Assembly: GCF_000003855.2 (NCBI RefSeq)
Contig: NW_003101681.1
Span: forward strand, 2,921,893-2,985,892
From: Blastomyces gilchristii SLH14081
Lineage: Eukaryota > Ascomycota > Eurotiomycetes > Onygenales > Ajellomycetaceae
Direction: 5' to 3'
DNA length: 64,000 nucleotides
A model generated the notes under the pieces. It was not told the DNA's origin. It did not search any database and worked only from the letters and a program-made list of their open reading frames with translations. This document shows positions 37,280 to 50,024 of the stretch, piece after piece (position 1 is the first letter of the stretch; every line of letters starts with the position of its first letter). A program made the position numbers and the translations under genes.

Positions 37280-40200
37280 GAATACACTGAGTATATATAA
37301 AGTATATTGAAGATCTTAGATAAGACAGAACTGTATATTAAACTTATAAAGTATAACTTCAGTATCTATTGAATTAATTTCCTAGAATATATAATCACTG
37401 CAGATGATATTTAGATGAAATCTTTATAAATTAAGATTATTCTATTATAACTGAAGTTAACTAGTATTTATAAGATTTAAATCTTTCTGAGCTTTGTGAA
37501 TTTCTATAGATGATTTATCTTTGTATTTATAAGAATCTTCTTAACTCTTACAGACATGCTGAAGAGTGAAAATAAGAAGAAGTCATTCTATAAATGAAGA
37601 ATAAAAAGATTGTTAAGAAGAGAGAGCTATGAGAACTTTCTTATCTCAGAAACTTACAGAATCTTTGTAAGATTAAAACAGATATTCATAGATACAGTAA
37701 TACTGTTTCACTTTAATCTCTTACTCTTAATCAGATTGAAGACAGATGTCTTCTTCTTTATAATTTCAGAAATAGTCTTATAACTACAGTTAAATAAGAA
37801 CTGAGTTTCAGTGATCTTTTTCTTATAAAAGATGCAATCTGTGAAGATTAACTATGATATTCATAATCAGAAGCTTCTCATAATAGTGAAATTCTTTTAT
37901 CACTGATATCACTACTTTGAGAGTCTTACAACAGTAATTACTGTTAGAACTGATTATAACAGCTTATAACAGTTTACTTCAATTAAGAAACTCTTATAAT
38001 AGTAGATTTACTGAGTTCAGAGACTGAGTGAGTTCTGATTCAAGATAGAATATATTAAGAGAACTAAGAACTCAGTGAATGAACTCTCTCATAGACTAGA
38101 CTATATTAAGAAGATCAGAGTGATAGATATAGAGAGACTAGAGAAGATAGAAAAGCTTTATAAAATGCTCAGACTGAATGTTATAAAGAGATTGACTGAA
38201 GAGTCTCTCAATTCTCTGTAAGAGAAGAGAAAAGAGAGAGAAAAGAAGTCTGTATAACTACTCTCTATAACACTGAGAGTGAACACTCTGAGAATCTTTA
38301 TAAGAATTCTTAAAGAGAGTATCTATAATCTGAAGAGTTTGCAGACTTTGAGAAGTACTGTGAAAGATCTGATGAAAGAGAAAACAGAGTATAAGTCTTT
38401 ATAAGATCTTCTATTCAGATTGTCTGAACTGCAACTAAAGAATGAATATACTCAATATATTCAGAAACTGCTTATAGCAGAGATCAACTGTGCAGAAATA
38501 AAGAATTGAAGAGACTTAAATAATCTCTTATGAAGAGAGAGCTGAATTTATATATCTGAGAATAAGTTTCTATACATAGAACTTATTAAAAGATATCATG
38601 CCTCTTCTCTAGCAGGTCATTTTACAGACACTAGAACTCATGAGTTACTCATAAGAAAATTCTTCTGATCAAAGATATAAGAACTTATAAAGAAGATAGT
38701 AAATTCTTATACTATTTATCAGAGTTCATAGATAGTGCAGTTCAGACTATATAAAGAACTTACTTCTCTACTTATCTCACAGAAAGCTTGAGAACAGCTA
38801 GAAATAAATATTCTTGTAAGTCTCTCTGAAAGTAAGAACATATATAATGCCTGCTTTGACAGTGTGCTGATGATAGTGAATCACTTTATCAAGATAACAC
38901 ACTTTATATTCATCTGTAAGAACTTGAAGTCAAAGAATTTAACTTATATCTTCATCTGTAATATAGTTCAGTTGCATGAGTTATCTACAAACATTATCTC
39001 AGATAGAGAATCAATTCTCATAGAGAAGTTCTGATCTAATCTGATAACTATACTGAAGATCTTATGAGATCTAAGTACAGCTTTTCATCAACAGACAGAT
39101 GCTCAGATAGAATATCTGATAAGTATATTAAAACAGTATCTGCAGTGCTTTGTCAATTACAATTAGAATGACTGAGTATATTAATTATCACTTACAGAGT
39201 TTATATACAACAACTTAAAACATATCAGTATAGATAAAACTCTCTTTAAGATACTCACTGAGACTCATCTGCAGATAATCTTGATGAATCTGTAAGAGTA
39301 TACTATAGAGTGTGATAATGTCTGTGAACAGACTGAGAGAATTCAGAATATTTAGAAGAAAGTCTGTGAATTCTTGAGAAAGACTTAAGAGTATCAGAAG
39401 AGATACTATGACTTTAAGCATATTATAAATAGTTTTAAGAAAGATAATAAAGTCTGACTAAGTCTAGAAAATATTATTATAGAGAGATCTAGTAAGAAGC
39501 TGAATCTCTTATGAATAAAGTCTTATAAGATTATGAAGAAAGTTAGCTTATAGTTCTATAGATTGAAACTGTTATCTGAGTTATAGATATATAATATTTT
39601 TCATATCTCTTTACTCTGTGAATATAAGGAATTCTCAGAAGAGAATTTTATAACTCATTACTCTATTTATAAAGTACTAGAGAGTAAAAGAGAATATCAG
39701 ATCAAAGAAATTATTAACTCAGAGAAGTGAGATTATAAGCTCTGATTCAAGATTCAGTGATAAGAGTATTCTGATAAGATAAATGAGTTCACTTAAGAAT
39801 TATCTAAGTAGATAAGATATCTGCAGAAGCTGAGACATGACTTTTATACTGTGAATTCTGATAAGTCAGAATAATATAATCTTCACTAAGAATCTGATTG
39901 TGATAAAGATACTAACACTGTCATTTGTAAACTCTAATCTATAAGATGATAAGTTTCTACTGAGATAAACAGTCTGCAGTGTATATAAAGAAAAGAAGAA
40001 ATCATACTCTTATTAAAGCTAAAAAATGAAGAAAATAAAAACAGAATCATGAACATAATTTAAAGATTAATAAAGAAAAAATATAGAAAATTCTCATTTA
40101 TATTCTCAATATCTGCAATACTTAATCTTCTCATAACTATCAATTTCTCCCTTTAAAGAAGCAGAGAGTATCATATTCATAGTACAGATAATTATTGCAT

Positions 40201-41719
40201 TTAATACAAAGATTATCAAAAATGCACAGACTTCAGAGAAGTCAGATATCAGAGTATACACAGTTATAGCAGAGTCTTGAGAACTGACTGTCTATACATA
40301 TGATCAGATATCTCTTATGAAGCTGTGTTCACTTTCTCAGTTATACTGAAGTATTCAGCTCAGAAATAATTAAGATATAGAGAGAAGGCTTATCTGCTCA
40401 GGTTAACTTCTGTCACAAATTCATGATATTTACATTATCTTGATTATTCAGATTTTATAAGTACTTGAGAACTTATCTCTCATTGACAATGAGATTGTGA
40501 AAATGCACTGCAGTGAGAGAATCATTGATGAAGAATCTAGACATATTTGCATATATCTGATCAGAGATTGTATAAGCAGGAAGAAGATGATCATAGGCTC
40601 ACAGAGCTGCAGAAGACACTGACAATACTGAGAGCTTTATAAGAACTGTTAGCTAGAATTTGTAAAGAATTACTTCCAGAAAGAGTTACAGTAAAGAACA
40701 GAACTGTACTGCTTAAAGTCAGAAACTGATCTGAGAGAGATATGAGATTGATCACTGATCTGAAGATCAGATGCAGTGATGAGACTGAGAAGAGTGAAGA
40801 TACTATTATAAGCAGTGATATCTCTGCTTCATCAGTCAGTAAAAAGTAATCAGAGAAGTTATAAAAATGCTCATAAGAAGCTCAGTGACAGTCAGACATT
40901 ATTTATAAAGATATTGAAATTGAAAAAATTTTTATTCTTGAAAAGTTCTTGAATTAATATACAGATATTGTCAGAAACACTCTCTCTCTATCATCTGAAT
41001 AAAAATACTTTATAAATGAATAAGAATACTCACAGTTTATAGAGATAAGAGCTGTTAGAGAAAAAGAAAAAAGAAGATAAGATTCTACAGACAGATCTGA
41101 GATATTTATACTACTTTAGAGAGATTTACTTACACTGTGAGTGATCTCATAGAACAGTCAGATTACTCTAATAAATAAAGAGTAATTATAAATTACAGAT
41201 CTGAATCTTTCTATATGACTATAAAAAATAATTATAGACTGTGAACATCTTGATTCTACAATTCTACAGAGTTAATGAAAGAATGAAAAATTCCTCATAA
41301 TTCTACAGTGTCAAAGAACAATGATTCATAAGAATGAGTAAAAGATCAACTCATGAATACTTCTCTTTAATAAGAATAATCTCATAGAGAGTGATTCATC
41401 TGCAAGATGAATCTGTGTAATAGTCACACAAGAATCTCATGAAAATAATTGAGAGTTAACCAGAACTCTTCTGTATAAAAGATGTGAGATACATCTGTGT
41501 AGTAGTCAGAGAAGAATCTGTAAATTATAAAGAATCTCACAGAACAGAGAACTGAGTGACAGACTCTTTTCTCTTTACAGTAATAAGGAATTTTTCCTTA
41601 CTGAGGTTTTTTTTATAGATGTGAAGAATTTTTAGTGAGTATTACTACAGTGCTGAGCTGATTCTATAAAGTCACTCAGTGAAAGACTTCACAGACAAAG
41701 TCTTAGAGAGAGAGAGATA
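37280..41719 (+). pseudogene. Distal pol and 3' segment of H
   Basis: It resumes RT right after the SINE and continues through RNase H, integrase and chromodomain to the 3' segment, collinear with F 22905-27338. The minus-strand ORF at 39215-39421 is a shadow. Confidence 0.85.
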
Positions 41720-41975
41720 TATAATAAATTTCACTTCTCATGAATTCTTTATCTCTATTTCTATCTCTCACATAATCAATAGGGTTAGCGGCCCTTGGCT
41801 ACACACAACTATATAGACTGGAGTTTGTGAATACTATTCACAACTCAGCTTGAATGCTATTATACATTTGACCTCTACATTATCTTTCTACTGTGAATAT
41901 TTCTAGTAGTTAACAGTACATATCACGCCAAGCTGCAAACACCCGAATAATCGCCTGCGATCACTTATTCTTATA
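41720..41975 (+). repeat. 3' LTR of H (256 bp)
   Basis: The left end is mutated (tataataaatttcactt) while its right half keeps cgcctgcgatc. It is preceded by a purine tract agagagagagata. The right edge is fixed by the agata duplication. Confidence 0.88.
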
Positions 41976-42854
41976 AGATAAGACATTGTAGAATAACATC
42001 ATATCATTCACAGATGAATAGAAAGATGAAACACTTGAATAAAATCTGAAGCAATATGCTGATGAAATATCTAATAAGCAAGTGAATATAATTATGAGAT
42101 GAATATCTCAGTCAGGCACTATTAGTCACATGAATTCAGCAGTATGCAGTCTCTAAGTGTTCATCATTCTACCTGTTGTATGAATTGCGTGTCTGCATCT
42201 CAGAGAATGCTTTGAAAAAAGTGAGAGAGAGAACAGCAGTTGCAGATACATCAGTTGTGAATGCAGCAGGAATAATAGTTGCAGATACAACAGTCATGAA
42301 TGCAGCAGTTGCAGACACAGAATCAAGATTGAAAGAGATCAGTCACATACATGCAAAAGCTAATAAGTTACTCCTGAACTGAGCAATTCAATTGAAAAGA
42401 ATACAAGACTTACTAGTTAAGAAATTGAGTCTCAAGATGAGAATATGAGTTCTTGTATACAATGAGAGTTCTGAGAAGTTTCAATCTAGATAATTTGAGC
42501 TATATAAAATACTCAAATCACATTCTCTGAGAATATATGCATTGAAAGAATCAGAGAGACAAGTCTTACACAACTTAATAAATAATTCACATCTTATGAA
42601 AGCAAAGATGCAAGATCTAAGCAGATTATGATTATCTACACCACTATTGTCAGTGTTGAAAAAGAAGAGACTTATAATTGAAAAGTCTCACAAAGTAAGA
42701 GAAATCATAGATACTTACAAATCAGATGATCTCACTTATTTCAATCTTTTCACAATTATAAGAAAAGAATGAAAAGAAATAAAGAAATCAGATGAATATT
42801 ACACTTTAATAAGTAATGAGACTGTAGTCAGTTGTACAATAATACATCACAGAT
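41976..42854 (+). pseudogene. G integrase, distal part, with a small amino-acid repeat
   Basis: It resumes after H: TSYHSQMNRKMKHLN corresponds to TAYHPQTDGQTERLN. An open frame at 42176-42382 includes a repeat of VADTxVxNAA (about 42238-42320). About 42430-42640 reads VLVYNESSEKFQSR...FELYKIL...SHLMKAKMQDLSRLW, matching the C-terminal domain of some fungal Ty3 integrases (VLVRN...W.GPY..V...LVHgnRLxxA). A chromodomain was not seen. MITE copy 4 follows at 42855. Confidence 0.75.
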
Positions 42855-43359
42855 AGACTGACCGTGTGACCGTGTCTGAGACCAGGACCAGATTTTTTGA
42901 TAGTCTCATTACCAATTCGACTGATCCCATTACACGGTTTTAACATTAGATAGTAGTCTCATACTGTCCCAGTGGGACTTACTGTCTCCTCTTGTCACAT
43001 TTTTCAAATGAGACCATGATTTTCACTTCTCAATTTAAATTATTTTTATTGCTTTAAATGACTTTAAATCTCATTTGAGCATTACCAAAAAGCGTTACTT
43101 TTTAAAAAATTAAAAATAGTCTAAAAAAAACCTTAAAATGTCTAAAAATAGTAACTTTATGCCAAGAATGGGACTAAATGGGACCAAATAGAACCACTTT
43201 CTCATTTTTTTCAAGTCATGGTTCCATTTTAAGATCTGATATATAGTCACTTTACATGTTTTTTTAATAGCCAGTCCCAGCGGGATTCACGCCAAGAAAT
43301 GTATGGGACCAGACCAAATGGGATCAAATGTGAAATTCATGGTCCCGGCGGCCAGTCTA
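42855..43359 (+). mobile_element. MULE-like MITE, copy 4 (505 bp)
   Basis: It starts agactgaccg and ends cggccagtcta, flanked by a perfect 9-bp duplication atcacagat (42846-42854 and 43360-43368). With copy 1 it is the least mutated of the four and the best reference for the family. It has no coding capacity. Confidence 0.92.
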
Positions 43360-43942
43360 ATCACAGATAGCAGATGTAACATAGTAAAGAGCAGTCTCAG
43401 AGCAGCAGACTTACATATGAATCAGATCATAGAAGAAAAAGAAACTCAGAGTTGAATTTAACTGTTTACATCAGTTCAATCATGAAGATAACAGAGAATG
43501 AAGTATCTGAAATATTTACAGATATATGAGATTAAGTCATCTCAATCTCTGAGAATGCTCAGAGATTGAGTGAGATTAGTTTCAATGAGTCATTTACTAT
43601 AGTAGTCTAAGCAGGTGAAGAGAGACAGTATAATGCATAAGACAGAATTATAAGAGATGAAAGCTGCTGAATCTAGTCACAGAACACTGTATTATATAGA
43701 GATTGTGTAAAAGTAGTGACTAGCAGACATAGAAAAAGCATAAGAAAAGAAAAGAGATAATGAATTGATTATCAACTGTAAGAGTCAGCTGTAAAAGACA
43801 AATATTATTATATATACTTTATTCATTTTCATATGTTATACATTTAATCTATTTTCAATATCACATCATCTGAAAAACATTAAAAATAAAGAAAATCTCA
43901 AAACTCAAGATCTGTAAGAGATTTGAGAGTCATAAGCTGCTC

Positions 43943-44314
43943 TTATAATAACACTGTATACATTTCTGATTTCTCTACTGCTCTGTGTACAACATTAATG
44001 TCATTTATTACAAGATTAACTGAAATACCAATATAGAAATGTGTACATGTATATGTAGAAAAATTGAAGAAGAGCACAGAATCTGCAGAATCAGAAGTTA
44101 AGACAGAGAAAGCAGAGATGAAAGAAATGAAAGAAGAAGAAGATACAGAATCAGACAAATAACAGCAGAAGTCACTCAGAGTTAAACATTTATAACTTAA
44201 TATATGCACAATCTTTCCTGCAGAAGAGGGAGAGAAAGTGATAGAAGAAGCTTGAGAGTGAAAGAGAGTAGTCTCAGTGATGTTATTATCTTTGATTAAA
44301 ATGATCTCTGACAC
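43943..44314 (-). CDS. Ser-rich open frame antisense to G, just after the Cys-rich frame
   Basis: 123 codons in the same frame as the preceding ORF and 21 bases from it, separated only by stops. The first codon is GTG, so this is not a convincing independent start. It is Ser-rich in the middle (SSSSFISFISAF). It might be the continuation of the Cys-rich ORF after premature stops. No family recognised. Confidence 0.25.
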   Translation of the reverse strand: MSEIILIKDNNITETTLFHSQASSITFSPSSAGKIVHILSYKCLTLSDFCCYLSDSVSSSSFISFISAFSVLTSDSADSVLFFNFSTYTCTHFYIGISVNLVINDINVVHRAVEKSEMYTVLL

Positions 44315-44335
44315 TGAAGCAACTAAGAACTATTA

Positions 44336-44599
44336 TTAGTATATAAAACTGTAAAAGCAGGAATAATAATTACTGAATAAACACTCACTGATCTTAGAAT
44401 TGTACATGTAATTACAACATGCACAAGACTTCTCAGAAAGAGAGAGAGAGATATAAGAAAATGCAGAAAGCAGAACACAGCATGTGAATAACTCATTGTT
44501 ATGACAATATCTCAGACAAGGTGTACAAGCCTCACATTCATGAGTGTAAAAGAGTATGATATTCATATTTTTGTTTCTGAAAACACAGATATTCTTCAT
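44336..44599 (-). CDS. Cys-rich open frame antisense to G (uncertain gene)
   Basis: 87 codons from an ATG at 44599, ending in a run of stop codons (TAA TAA TAG). It has two cysteine clusters: CEACTPCLRYC then TCC at about residues 22-41, and CACC plus a later Cys at about 59-73. Spacing of CxxC pairs suggests a metal-binding fold, but no known family was recognised. The context is antisense in the 3' segment of a retrotransposon. The survival of an open, Cys-rich frame in mutated DNA is notable but could be chance. Confidence 0.3.
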   Translation of the reverse strand: MKNICVFRNKNMNIILFYTHECEACTPCLRYCHNNELFTCCVLLSAFSYISLSLSEKSCACCNYMYNSKISECLFSNYYSCFYSFIY

Positions 44600-44966
44600 C
44601 TGTATTACAAAGTCAGATGATAAATATCAGAGAATAGACTGATACAGATCAGTTATTCTGAAGATATTCATCAGAGTAAATGTACTTATAATATTGAATT
44701 TAATAGTTATAAAAAGTTTCTTAATATCTGTGAATGTCATGACTTTATATATAATAAAACTCATAGTAATTTTCTCAAGAAAAATCAGTGTTAGAAGAGA
44801 AGAGAAAAAAGAAAAGACTTATAATCTTAACACTGTTGAAGAGAGAAGTGATTCTTCAGTATAAATGAATAATTGTCTTATCATGAATATTTGAAAGAAA
44901 TATAATAATTAGTGTTCATAACTGAGCTTCAGATAGTTGTATTATATACAGTTTTTATATAATAAA

Positions 44967-45230
44967 TTATTTTAGAAGTTGATAAGAAGAGTGAAAGTGT
45001 ATACACTGAGAAATATGATTCATTAAGTCTACATAATATCTTCTTAAAACAGAGAGAGCAGAAGTAGTAGAAGTGAAAGTCACAGAAACAGAGATAGTGA
45101 GAGCAGGAGAATCAGATACAGAGACAGGTGTAGAAGATTGAGAGAGAGCAGCAGAGAAAGAAACAGAGAGAGCAGAGAGAGATATAGAAGATCTGATTAT
45201 ACATAATATAGACAATTTCTTCATTATCAT
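44967..45230 (-). CDS. Ser/Thr-rich open frame antisense to G
   Basis: 87 codons beginning MIMKKL with a short hydrophobic stretch, then a long Ser/Thr/Ala/Val tract (about residues 14-62) and a mixed tail. The tract comes from ag/ga-rich sense DNA and may be a composition effect. It could be a secretion signal plus mucin-like segment, but evidence is weak. Confidence 0.25.
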   Translation of the reverse strand: MIMKKLSILCIIRSSISLSALSVSFSAALSQSSTPVSVSDSPALTISVSVTFTSTTSALSVLRRYYVDLMNHISQCIHFHSSYQLLK

Positions 45231-45872
45231 ATCTCTTAAGTTCTCAACTGATAATTTAATATTGAGATTATAATTATCAGCAGATGCAGATCTGTCAATA
45301 TATGAAGATTCTATGTGAATTAAAATAAAATATCAGCATCTGCATTCATGCAAAACATGATCAGATGCCTGCTAGAAAAAGAAAGTTAAGAGTGTATGAG
45401 AAGATGAATAAGATGTATCATTCATGATAATATATTCTGATAATTATTAGAAGATAAACAAGTGCTGATCATGTTTCATAAATATATTTACACTTTACTG
45501 CTAATAAAACTGTTCTGATATGAGCACTACAAGAAATGCTTGTTATGAGAAACAGAAGACTGTTGCCAGAAACGCGTATAATATAATAGATGAACAACAG
45601 ATAGAAGATGTTAAATGAAAGAAGAGGCAGGATTCTTGAATGAGATGATAGCATTCAATGATGATGATGATGAAGAAGATGATTGAAGAATAAGAAAAGT
45701 TAGTGAATGAGTGATGTAATATAGTGAAAGTGTCTTTATAAGAATGTACACAGAACACTAGCTAAATCAGGGATAGATCACACAATTGTGAACACTAGTG
45801 GCACACTAATCCACATGAAGCTAGGACATATGTCATGGTCACATGGGTGTGACTGAATCTGGTGAGAAAGGA

Positions 45873-46039
45873 TGTGATTCGGAAGAATGTATGATCACTG
45901 AATAATAACACGGCCGCTTCCAAACTTGCTTATGAATGTAAAGGGGCCGTAGCGGCTACTAATTAATTTAGTGTACAGTATATAAGAAGCCGGCGTACAC
46001 CTGTAATCATACGCTGGCTCAAGCAACCGTTGAATGACA
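45873..46039 (+). repeat. 3' LTR of G (167 bp)
   Basis: It aligns end to end with the 5' LTR. Differences are mostly transitions, such as ccgccgg versus cactgaa near the left end. Confidence 0.9.
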
Positions 46040-47399
46040 AATATAGTTGTAAAGTGATATATTCTCTTTCTCTGAATCTGAATCTGATGAGTTTTGAAAG
46101 AGAATTCTTATAAAAGCTTGACATTTTTTCTCAAAAGAATTTACTGTATATGATTCATTCTGAAACTCATATTCTAAGGCTGAAAGATTTGCTACACTTC
46201 TTGTTTTAGTATAGTTAAAAGCTTTAAAAACTTTCTTTTCTTATACTTCTTTAAGAAATTTTTTTCAGCAGTCTGTTTTAGCTTCTTTAATATCTGAAAA
46301 ATATTCATTTCTGATAGCTTTGAACTCTTTATCAGATATTACATCATTCTTTCAATCTCTTCTAGCAGTAGCTAATTGTTTTCTTTTAGATGTGATATTC
46401 TCATTTCATCAAGATTTAAAATACTCAGAAGATTTTCTCTTTGAAATATTATCTCTAACACTTGTTAGAATAATAGATGTAATGAGTTTCACTCTATTCT
46501 TAAGCATTTCATTTGAGATATCTTGATCAGGATTTTAATATAGTGTACTTTGCTTTTCAGCTTTTAACAGTTTTATGCTTTCTTCAACTGCTTTTCAATC
46601 AGCTTTTTCCAAGTTAAACTGATTAGAGAGAAGAGGATTTTCACTCATTTATTTTTCACTCAGTTCAATATTGAATTGAATAATCTCATAATCTGATTCT
46701 GATGTCTCATTTAAATCAATAAATCAGTTTATAAGTTTTTTTTTCATTAGATTTTATAACATGAAGATTAGATCTATAATAGATTTATATTTCATGTCTT
46801 TTTTAAAGAATTCTTATTAATCAGAATTGTTAACTAAATCTATTGAATGCTCAAAGATTTATTCAATCAGATTATCTGCTCTTACTGCTCTTTTACATTC
46901 TGAATTTCATCAGAGATAATGTGCATTGAAATCTTCTATAATTATACAGTTTCTTAATGAAGTTATGTTCAGAAATTCTCTATTAATTGTTCAGATATTG
47001 TTATGTTTCTTCAATGACTTTTCATTATAGATATTTATGAGCTGTATAGTATTAAATACATTCTCTTTATCTATAATATCACTCATCAGAATATCAGGGT
47101 CAGATATGATATCAAATCTTGGATTAAATTATTATTCTGAATTCTTTCTTTCATAGATCACTACTCTTGACTTTATCTCAGACTTTTGAGATAGAAAGCA
47201 GCAGTAGCTTGAATAATAAATAATGTATTTTTACTCAGTATCAATATTTGGTTTCTGAAGCAGGATAAAATCAACTTTTTATTCAAATTCAATTTGAAGA
47301 TAAGAATAAATGCAATTTGAGTTTCTATTCACATTATATTAAATAAATGTGATTTTTGAAGAGTTTTAAACTTTTTTTGTTATTTTTATTGTATATTCA

Positions 47400-49050
47400 T
47401 ACTAAAAGAGAGTAGAGATAGAGTAGAATCTAATCATCATTATCAGATAGTAGATCATAACTATTTTGAAAAGTAGGAATCTCAACTGCTTATATTATAT
47501 CTAGTTTATTATCAGAGTCATTTCTCAATTCTCTAATATTAACAGAAGTTTGAGAATTCAAATTCTCTTTACATTTAGCTGAAGAATAAAAGTTTGAAGA
47601 TTTAAATAGTTGAGAGTATGTTCTTTTTAAGCTTATAGTTGTAGATTTACTGACTTGACTATTCTCTTCAGTTCTAGATTGACTTTGAGCTTCATCTGTT
47701 CTTTAGTTCTTTTGAGTTCTTGAAGTAAACATACATTCTTTTGAGCTAGATGCATGTTTTTCTTCACAATTAGAGCATTTAAGCAGAGTGTGTTGACATA
47801 TTTCATCTCTTTTTAAGCATGTTTTATATTTATACTCACTGGTTTTGTGATCTCTAGCATAGAATGTACATTTTGAGTCTCTAAAACAAGAGATTGCAAA
47901 GTATTTATATCATTAACAGTTTGAACACTGTGTTTGAGCTTTGAGATTCATTCTTGAGTCTTTATATTCATGAACTCTCATTATCAAATCTGCTGCTCTT
48001 ACTTCAGAGATCTTTGACTGTTCAAGTGTCTTTGTATATACTAGAATACAGGGATTTCTTCTGCTTTATCTGAACTTAATTGAATTCAGTTATATAGACT
48101 CTTTTCTCAGTTGAATAGAGTTGTATTCTTCTAATTCATTTTTAAGAAGTAGCATTTCTTCTTCAGTCAAAAATTTCAACTGAAATATTATGAGAAATGA
48201 ATTTATCTCACTTTTCATCACTCTCAGATAGAATTATTGTGTTTAATAAAGATTCTTCTACTGATTTTCAGAGATTCTTATTCTGAATAAGAAATTCTGC
48301 ACTGAATTCAGGCATTGTAGTCAGAATGATAGAGTTTTCAAAGAAGAATAGCTTAATTGAAGCTATAACTGATTTTTGAACTTCAATATCAGTCATCAAC
48401 TGAGAAAAGAACTGCTGATTAATTTTATTTCTGATTCAGAAAATAAGATTTGAGTTTAGCTTGTTTCTCTGTAAGATATTCTGATTTGAGACTTTAAGAA
48501 TAAGTTTTCTATTTCTGAAGATTTGAAAGTTTTTCTCTTTTTGCATTTTTTTCTTCTCTTTTCTATGAATAGAAGTATGAGCAGTATTCTTCTCAGTTTT
48601 CTCAGAATTTTGAGCAGGTTTTGAGATAGCAGGTTCAGAGATAGCAGATTCAGCTGCTTGAGCATATATTTTCTTCTGATTTAAAGAAGAAGAAGAAGAA
48701 GAAGAAGTAGAAAAAGATGAAGAGTAAAATGAAGCCTCAGTGAGTGTACTAGAAATTTTCAATGTTTTTTAAACTGTCTTTGAAATTCCAAGTTTGAACT
48801 TGATCATCTTCTGTAGTTGTCTAGTCTGAGTATGAAGAATTAACAGAACTTCTTCATTCATCTCACTCAGACATTGCTTTTTGAGAATCTTGCTTACTTT
48901 TTTCAGTTTCTGTATTTCAAGAACTTGTTGTTTCTCTATTTCTTCTTTCTTTCTTCTCTTCAGAATTTCAATCTTAGAAATAGTATTTGAGAAAGCATCT
49001 TTTTTCATATCAACTGAGTGTATTTTTGATCTCATTGTTCTCACTCAATG
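47400..49050 (-). pseudogene. LINE C ORF1 (gag-like, zinc knuckles)
   Basis: Two open fragments, 49044-48769 and 48762-48436, make the N-terminal half. The first is highly charged and helical (KIEILKRRKKEEIEKQQ), consistent with a coiled coil. The second carries a run of Ser encoded by a ttc/tct repeat. Further down, about 47870-47740 reads CSNCEEKHASSSKEC, a CCHC-type knuckle of the kind found at the end of LINE ORF1 proteins. ORF1 proteins bind the element RNA. Frames are split by stops and shifts. Confidence 0.75.
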
Positions 49051-49637
49051 AAAAGTTGATCAGACTGTTTCAATTGAGATATTTATTAAACTCTTTTTGA
49101 AAAGTTAGTCAAACTGTTTGAAAAGAAGAATAAAAGACTTTTATATATAAAACACCTAATTTTTTTCACACTAGTTCAGTAACTACATTAGATTTTTGAA
49201 GAGAATATAATAAACTAAAATTGATTTTTGAGATAAATCTATAAACTCTTTACAATCTCTTTCTTGAAATACAGTGAGAAAAAGTATGATATCAATTGAT
49301 AATAAATCAGATAATATAACAGTTTTTGAGAGAAAAACTGATAAAAAATAAATCAATTTTTTGCAGAGAAATTGATTAAAACTATTTAATTTTATTCTAA
49401 ATCATTCAATTCTTCTCATACAACAAGTGTACAACTCAAATCAGTTAATAAAGAGTGTATAAAAGAATTAAGTATTAATAAAAGCTCTTCAGCCACTGAA
49501 AAAGTAATTCTTATTTAAAAAAATGTAAAATTATGACAGAAAACAACTGTGTTTTTAATTCTTTATAAGAATATTATATAAAACTCAGAGAGAAACATCT
49601 TACTTTTTTAAGAGAAGTAAAAAACTATTTCTAAGAT

Positions 49638-49656
49638 TTTTTTTTTTTTTTTTGCA
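49638..49656. repeat. Poly-T tract (A-tract on the LINE strand)
   Basis: An uninterrupted T run lies between the LINE C ORF1 region and the tandem repeats. It could be a spacer in the leader or mark an inner boundary of an older insertion. No duplication was found around it. Confidence 0.6.
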
Positions 49657-50024
49657 TTAACTGCTATAGAAGAATGAGATAGAAACTGCTAAGATATATA
49701 CTACTATATATTCTCTATCAAGACTTTCTCTCTTCAGAGTCTTGATATTATAGAGAATATAAGTCTGTTTCTATATAATAATATAAATATTATCAGTGAG
49801 ATGTAGAGGAACTGGTTATTTATATCTTAAAATAAAAGACTTTATCAATAGTTATATTAATATAGAGTTAATTCTCAAATTCAATAGAAATCTAGTGTTG
49901 CTGTTCTCAATCTCTTACAGAATCTATTGAATATTGAGATATTAAAACTAGATTTAATATATCTCACTATGCAGGGATCAAAGGCTCAGTCAGATCTTGA
50001 GATATACTGATTTTATAGTTGTTG

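Larger units (their letters stand above)
33638..41975 (+). mobile_element. Chromovirus H: second copy of the F family, carrying a SINE (8.3 kb)
   Basis: LTRs of 256 bp and the same gene order as F. The 5-bp duplication agata (33633-33637 and 41976-41980) lies in the integrase gene of G. Without the SINE and its duplication it is about 7.25 kb, close to F. RT motif FEYLVMSFKLTNISAAFQ and YLND (36150-36161), integrase about 38580-39240 (DAQIEYLISI for the TDGQTE block), chromodomain about 39680-39840 (YQIKEIINSEKWDYKLW). All frames broken; the open fragment 36042-36254 runs from RT into the SINE. Confidence 0.92.
43360..45872 (+). other. 3' segment of G between integrase and LTR
   Basis: 2.5 kb with no recognised sense-strand domain. 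Three antisense open frames lie in it (see the separate entries), and short runs of ga-rich DNA read as Ser-rich protein on the opposite strand. The last 100 bp before the 3' LTR are less mutated. Confidence 0.5.
28947..46039 (+). mobile_element. Ty3-type LTR retrotransposon G (short 167-bp LTRs), split by H and a MITE
   Basis: Boundaries TGTGGTTCGG...TTGAATGACA with a 4-bp duplication aata (28943-28946 and 46040-46043); a 5-bp reading, aatat, with the element starting at G is equally possible. The intact site is seen in LINE B near 17515. Own pieces: 28947-33637 and 41976-46039, minus a 505-bp MITE at 42855. It encodes protease, RT, RNase H and integrase on the plus strand. A purine tract ggtgagaaagga precedes the 3' LTR. 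Confidence 0.9.
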
